From assembly GCF_018614955.1 (NCBI RefSeq), contig NZ_JAGGNV010000012.1, forward strand, positions 1 to 64,000: 64,000 bases of DNA, given 5' to 3'. The notes beneath the pieces are model-generated. The model worked only from the letters and a program-made list of their open reading frames with translations. It had not been told where the DNA came from and made no database searches. The stretch is from Variovorax paradoxus. GTDB taxonomy: Bacteria > Pseudomonadota > Gammaproteobacteria > Burkholderiales > Burkholderiaceae_C. Below are positions 54,240 through 64,000 of the stretch, piece after piece. The position numbers were made by a program, and so were the translations under genes. Every line of letters begins with the position of its first letter. Within the stretch, counting starts at the first letter, position 1.

Positions 54240-55102
54240 GCAGCAAGACCGCCGCCCGCGCGTCGAAAGCCGAAGCTGACCTGCAAAGCGAGTTGCGGCC
54301 CGGTCAATCGATCGAGTTGCTCAAGGAACTGCACATCCTCACGCGCGAGGGCCGGCTCAACCAGGATTCGCGCCGCAAGCTCAAGCAGGTCTATCACCTG
54401 TTCCGGTTCATCGAGAAGCTGCTGTGCGAATTGCCGGGCGAGGGCGCCCAGGCCACGCTGGCCGACCATGGCGCGGGCAAGTCCTACCTCGGTTTCATCA
54501 TCTACGACCTGTTCTTCAACCAGCGCGGCGGTGGGCACGTATACGGCATCGAAACCCGGGCCGAACTGGTCGACCGATCGCGCGCGCTTGCTGCACGGCT
54601 CGGTTTCGAGCGCATGTCCTTCCTCAATCTCACCGTGGCCGAGTCTGCCAGCGCGACGGAACTGCCGGCGCGGATCGACATCGTGACTGCGCTGCATGCC
54701 TGCGATACCGCCACCGACGACGCGATCGCTTTCGGCCTCGCGAAAGAGGCGAGCTTCATGGTGCTGGTTCCCTGCTGCCAGGCCGAGATTGCCGCCTGCC
54801 TGCGGCAGACCAAGGCGCTGGCGCTTTCGCGCACGCCTCTGGCCGAGCTCTGGCGCCATCCGCTGCACACGCGCGAAATCGGCAGCCAGCTCACCAATGT
54901 GCTGCGCTGCCTCTACCTGGAGGCGAACGGCTACCAGGTCACGGTGACCGAGCTGGTCGGTTGGGAGCACAGCATGAAGAACGAGCTGATCATCGCGCGC
55001 CATACCGGCCAGCGCAAAGCCAGCGCCGCGACCCGGCTGCGCGAGCTGCTGGCGCAGTTCGGCCTCGAGTCCTTGCTGGCGACGCGCTTTCGCCTGCCCT
55101 GA
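54236..55102 (+). CDS. SAM-dependent methyltransferase (Methyltransf_32-like)
   Basis: A 288-aa class I methyltransferase. The SAM motif is DHGAGKSYLGFIIYDL (about 79-94), followed by YGIETRAELVDRSR and DIVTALHACDTATDDA. A CC pair in VLVPCCQAEI (about 179-188) recalls the rRNA/tRNA-modifying and protein-modifying members. The substrate is unknown. It ends the overlapping chain, with a transposase 21 bases downstream. Confidence 0.88.
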   Translation: MSSKTAARASKAEADLQSELRPGQSIELLKELHILTREGRLNQDSRRKLKQVYHLFRFIEKLLCELPGEGAQATLADHGAGKSYLGFIIYDLFFNQRGGGHVYGIETRAELVDRSRALAARLGFERMSFLNLTVAESASATELPARIDIVTALHACDTATDDAIAFGLAKEASFMVLVPCCQAEIAACLRQTKALALSRTPLAELWRHPLHTREIGSQLTNVLRCLYLEANGYQVTVTELVGWEHSMKNELIIARHTGQRKASAATRLRELLAQFGLESLLATRFRLP

Positions 55103-55123
55103 TCGATGCGCTGAACCCGCGCC

Positions 55124-55816
55124 ATGGCACGCCTGCCCCGCCTCACGCTGGCCGACCAGCCGCACCACGTGATCCAGCGCGGCAACAACCGCCAAGCCAT
55201 ATTCGTCGACCGCGCCGACCGTGAGGTGCTGCTGGGCCTGCTGGGCGAGAACGCCGCGCGCTTCGGCATCGCCTTGCATGCTTACGTGCTGATGGACAAC
55301 CACTTCCATCTGCTCGCCACACCGTCGACCGCCGATGGGCTGCCGCAGTGGATGCAGGCAGTCGGCCGGCGCTACGTGCGCTACTTCAACGACCGGCACG
55401 GGCGCAGCGGCACCTTGTGGGAGGGGCGCTACAAGTCCACGCTGATCCAGACCGATCGTTATCTGCTGGCCTGCATGGCCTACATCGACCTGAATCCGGT
55501 GCGCGCCGGCATCGCGGCCGAAGCGCGCGACTATCCGTGGTCGAGCCATGGGCACTACGCCGGGCTGCGGCACGACAAGCTGCTGACCCCGCATCCGCTC
55601 TACTGGTCACTCGGCAACACCCCGTTCGCTCGCGAAGCCGCCTATGCCGATTTGGTGCGTGCCGGTATTCCGGCCGCCGATCAGGCAGCGCTGACGGAGG
55701 CCACTTTGCACGGCTGGGCCGCGGGGGATCGTGACTTTCTGGATTCGTTACAAAAAGCCACGCCTCGGCGCGTGTTGAAGGCTCGGCCCGGTCGTCCTCC
55801 GACTCCTCGGAATTGA
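55124..55816 (+). CDS. REP-associated tyrosine transposase (Y1/HUH type)
   Basis: A 230-aa protein of the TnpA_REP/IS200-like family: His60-Phe-His62 (the HUH metal site, NHFHLL) and a candidate Tyr84 or Tyr87 nucleophile (RRYVRYFN), with the conserved GTLWEGRYKSTLIQ. These single-copy enzymes are tied to REP sequences. It lies between a methyltransferase and gltB. A motif resembling its family ends (AATTGGAATCTGACCCC) lies downstream near 55912-55930. I see no terminal repeat pair, so it may be a domesticated copy. Confidence 0.9.
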   Translation: MARLPRLTLADQPHHVIQRGNNRQAIFVDRADREVLLGLLGENAARFGIALHAYVLMDNHFHLLATPSTADGLPQWMQAVGRRYVRYFNDRHGRSGTLWEGRYKSTLIQTDRYLLACMAYIDLNPVRAGIAAEARDYPWSSHGHYAGLRHDKLLTPHPLYWSLGNTPFAREAAYADLVRAGIPAADQAALTEATLHGWAAGDRDFLDSLQKATPRRVLKARPGRPPTPRN

Positions 55817-55964
55817 TCCCGGAACTGCCTGCTCGCTTGCGTAGCAAGGCGATTCCGCTATCAATTTTGATATGTCCCTTAATTAATTCCGAGTTTGTGA
55901 CTCAACATTTAATTGGAATCTGACCCCAAATAAAGTGTTTGGCATTGTTTGTGCAACGCAATAT

Positions 55965-55995
55965 GCTCCTTTTCCCTGCGAAAAATTGAAGGAGC
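55965..55995 (+). promoter_or_regulatory. Hairpin that sequesters the gltB ribosome-binding site
   Basis: GCTCCTT (55965-55971) pairs perfectly with AAGGAGC (55989-55995), 7 bp, across a 17-base loop. The right arm is the gltB ribosome site, 5 bases before the ATG at 56001. Pairing would hide it and could control gltB translation. No data support it beyond the sequence. Confidence 0.55.
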
Positions 55996-56000
55996 ACGCC

Positions 56001-60746
<4,746 letters not shown>

Positions 60747-60781
60747 GCGCCCACGAGAACGAAGAACCGAAGGACAGTACG

Positions 60782-62260
<1,479 letters not shown>

Positions 62261-62334
62261 ATTAGGCCTGGATTAGCCCCCCACTTCGGGGCATGGGCAC
62301 GGCCCGTGCTTCATTTATCATGGGTACAACCGCG

Positions 62335-62366
62335 AGCCGGGATGCCTGAAGGCGCCCCGGCTTTTC
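62335..62366 (+). terminator. Terminator-like hairpin just upstream of mlaF
   Basis: A 7-bp stem AGCCGGG / CCCGGCT with an inner GCC/GGC pair in its loop, then TTTT. It starts 75 bases after gltD and ends only 7 bases before the mlaF ATG. It may end the gltBD transcript. A TATCAT (-10-like, 62316-62321) lies just upstream of it, so it could also act inside an mlaF leader. Confidence 0.6.
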
Positions 62367-62373
62367 TGTTGAT

Positions 62374-63195
62374 ATGGACCCATCCACCACCTCCCTCGTT
62401 GAATTTCGCGACCTCGGCTTCGGCTACGGCGAGCGCGCCATCCTCGATGGCGTCTCGTTCGCCGTGCCGCGCGGCAAGGTGACGGCGCTGATGGGAGCCT
62501 CCGGCGGCGGCAAGACCACCGTGCTGCGGCTGATCGGTGGCCAGCTGCGCGCGCAGCGCGGCGAGGTGCTGGTGGATGGCCAGGACGTCGGCAAGCTCGG
62601 GACCGACGCGCTCTATGCCGCGCGGCGCCGCATGGGCATGCTGTTCCAGTTCGGTGCGCTGTTCACCGACATGAGCGTGTTCGACAACGTCGCCTTTCCG
62701 CTGCGCGAGCACACGCGGCTGCCCGAAGCCCTGGTGCGCGACATCGTGCTCATGAAACTCGATGCGGTCGGCTTGCGCGGCGCGCGGCACCTGATGCCCA
62801 GCGAGGTCTCGGGCGGCATGGCGCGGCGCGTGGCGCTGGCCCGTGCGATCGCGCTCGACCCCGATCTCGTGATGTATGACGAGCCCTTTGCCGGCCTCGA
62901 TCCGATCTCGCTCGGCACCGCGGCCCGCCTGATCCGCCAGCTCAACGACACGCTGGGGCTGACCAGCGTGGTGGTCTCGCACGACCTCGAAGAGACCTTT
63001 CGCATCGCCGACCACGTGATCATCCTGGCCAACGGCGGCATTGCCGCCCAGGGCACGCCAGAGGAAGTGCGCCAGAGCGGCGATCCGCTGGTGCACCAGT
63101 TCGTCAATGCGCTGCCCGACGGGCCGGTGCATTTCCACTATCCCGCCGTCGGCGTCGAGGACGATTTCGGCAACACCCACGGGGAGCGCGAATGA
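62374..63195 (+). CDS. mlaF: Phospholipid transport ATP-binding protein MlaF
   Basis: The ATPase of the Mla system that moves phospholipid between membranes to keep outer-membrane asymmetry. At 273 aa it has Walker A (GASGGGKT, 41-48), signature SGGMARR (from 146), Walker B with Asp169-Glu170 (LVMYDEP), and the switch His in SHDLEET. No clear ribosome site precedes it. Its stop overlaps the mlaE start. Confidence 0.95.
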   Translation: MDPSTTSLVEFRDLGFGYGERAILDGVSFAVPRGKVTALMGASGGGKTTVLRLIGGQLRAQRGEVLVDGQDVGKLGTDALYAARRRMGMLFQFGALFTDMSVFDNVAFPLREHTRLPEALVRDIVLMKLDAVGLRGARHLMPSEVSGGMARRVALARAIALDPDLVMYDEPFAGLDPISLGTAARLIRQLNDTLGLTSVVVSHDLEETFRIADHVIILANGGIAAQGTPEEVRQSGDPLVHQFVNALPDGPVHFHYPAVGVEDDFGNTHGERE

Positions 63196-63974
63196 GCTGG
63201 TACCGGCCTGCCGACGCGGGTTTCGCCGTGCGCTCCAAGCTCGCCGACCTGGGGCTGGGCGCCCAACTGTTCCTGCGGCTGGTATTCCGTGGCGCGCGCA
63301 GCCTGCGCCGCTTCGGCCTGGTGCGCGACCAGATCCACTTCCTCGGCAACTACTCGCTCGCGATCATTGCGGTCTCGGGGCTCTTCGTGGGCTTCGTGCT
63401 CGGGCTGCAGGGCTACTACACGCTGCAGCGCTACGGTTCGTCGGAGGCGCTCGGCCTGCTGGTCGCGCTGAGCCTGGTGCGCGAACTCGGCCCGGTGGTC
63501 GCGGCCTTGCTGTTCGCGGGCCGTGCGGGCACCTCGTTGACGGCGGAGATCGGCCTCATGAAGGCCGGCGAACAACTGAGCGCGATGGAGATGATGGCGG
63601 TCGATCCGGTGCAGCGCATCCTCGCGCCGCGCTTCTGGGCCGGCGTGATCACCATGCCGCTGCTGGCGGCCGTGTTCAGCGCTGTCGGCGTGAGCGGCGG
63701 CTACGTGGTCGGCGTGCTGATGCTCGGCGTCGATCCGGGCGCCTTCTGGGGCCAGATGCAGGGCGGCGTCGATGTCTGGCGCGACGTCGGCAACGGCGTG
63801 GTGAAGAGCATCGTCTTCGGCTTCACCGTCACCTTCATCGCGCTGCTGCAGGGCTACGAATCCCAACCGACGCCCGAGGGGGTGTCCCGCGCCACCACCC
63901 GGACCGTGGTGGCCGCCTCGCTCGCGGTGCTCGGACTCGACTTCCTGCTGACTGCAATGATGTTCAGCATCTAG
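63192..63974 (+). CDS. mlaE: Phospholipid transport permease MlaE
   Basis: The 260-aa membrane permease of the Mla complex, with about five spans and the MlaE motifs [40 protein letters not shown] and [15 protein letters not shown] overlaps the mlaF stop. The mlaD start follows 20 bases later at the window edge. Confidence 0.94.
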   Translation: MSWYRPADAGFAVRSKLADLGLGAQLFLRLVFRGARSLRRFGLVRDQIHFLGNYSLAIIAVSGLFVGFVLGLQGYYTLQRYGSSEALGLLVALSLVRELGPVVAALLFAGRAGTSLTAEIGLMKAGEQLSAMEMMAVDPVQRILAPRFWAGVITMPLLAAVFSAVGVSGGYVVGVLMLGVDPGAFWGQMQGGVDVWRDVGNGVVKSIVFGFTVTFIALLQGYESQPTPEGVSRATTRTVVAASLAVLGLDFLLTAMMFSI

Positions 63975-63994
63975 TAAATAGGGAAGACACATAC

Positions 63995-64000
63995 ATGCAA
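63995..64000 (+). CDS. mlaD: Start of mlaD (truncated by window edge)
   Basis: Only ATG CAA (Met-Gln) is inside the window. An AGGGAAGAC-type ribosome site and the mlaF-mlaE order ahead of it make mlaD (periplasmic MCE-domain subunit) the expected gene. Confidence 0.6.

Overview
The window is a high-GC chromosomal segment from a beta-proteobacterium, most likely Comamonadaceae and probably close to Variovorax. The reasons are four orphan Bug/TctC solute-binding proteins, an acdS/acdR pair of the Variovorax type (338 aa), a GC-rich intergenic repeat typical of Comamonadaceae at 32185-32296, and the Burkholderiales order mrcA / pilMNOPQ-aroK-aroB-dgt-gltB-gltD. The species call is inference from gene content; no 16S, tRNA or CRISPR is visible.

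Layout. 1-1928 is sparse and poorly conserved, with two weak small genes, short repeats and a decayed reading frame. 1929-4460 is a large lipoprotein with a duplicated Cys domain and a Pro-Ala linker, closed by a terminator. 4601-13625 is accessory metabolism: an HTH-citrate synthase fusion divergent from a 2-hydroxyacid dehydrogenase across an AT-rich dyad array, three Bug receptors, a SnoaL-like protein, small hypotheticals, and acdS (ACC deaminase) divergent from its Lrp-type regulator. 13653-21684 is envelope and metal uptake: a PLD-type cardiolipin-synthase-like lipoprotein, a TonB siderophore receptor with a PepSY membrane protein, and a YncD-like receptor followed directly by a phosphoribosyltransferase. 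21688-29035 is a probable catabolic island: a [2Fe-2S] ferredoxin, a glutamine-synthetase-like ligase and a Rieske oxygenase, divergent from a GntR/FCD regulator, then a LysR regulator, a DadA-like oxidase and a fourth Bug receptor.

From 29042 onward the genes are mostly core. They are metK divergent from two LpxL/HtrB-type acyltransferases; an epoxide-hydrolase-like enzyme with engB; cytochrome c4 followed by ResB/CcsB (system II cytochrome c maturation) and MsrPQ (periplasmic methionine sulfoxide repair); lysA-lptM divergent from cyaY; and mrcA (PBP1A) divergent from pilMNOPQ (type IV pilus alignment complex and secretin). These are followed by aroK-aroB, an overlapping chain of dgt, an MFS transporter, a DUF1415 protein and a methyltransferase, a REP-type transposase, gltBD (glutamate synthase), and mlaFE with the first two codons of mlaD at the right edge.

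Coordinates and starts were read by hand. Functional names rest on recognised motifs, not on database searches. The least explained parts are the HTH-citrate synthase locus with its dyad array, the ligase-Rieske-ferredoxin module with its palindromic operator region, and the duplicated-domain lipoprotein.
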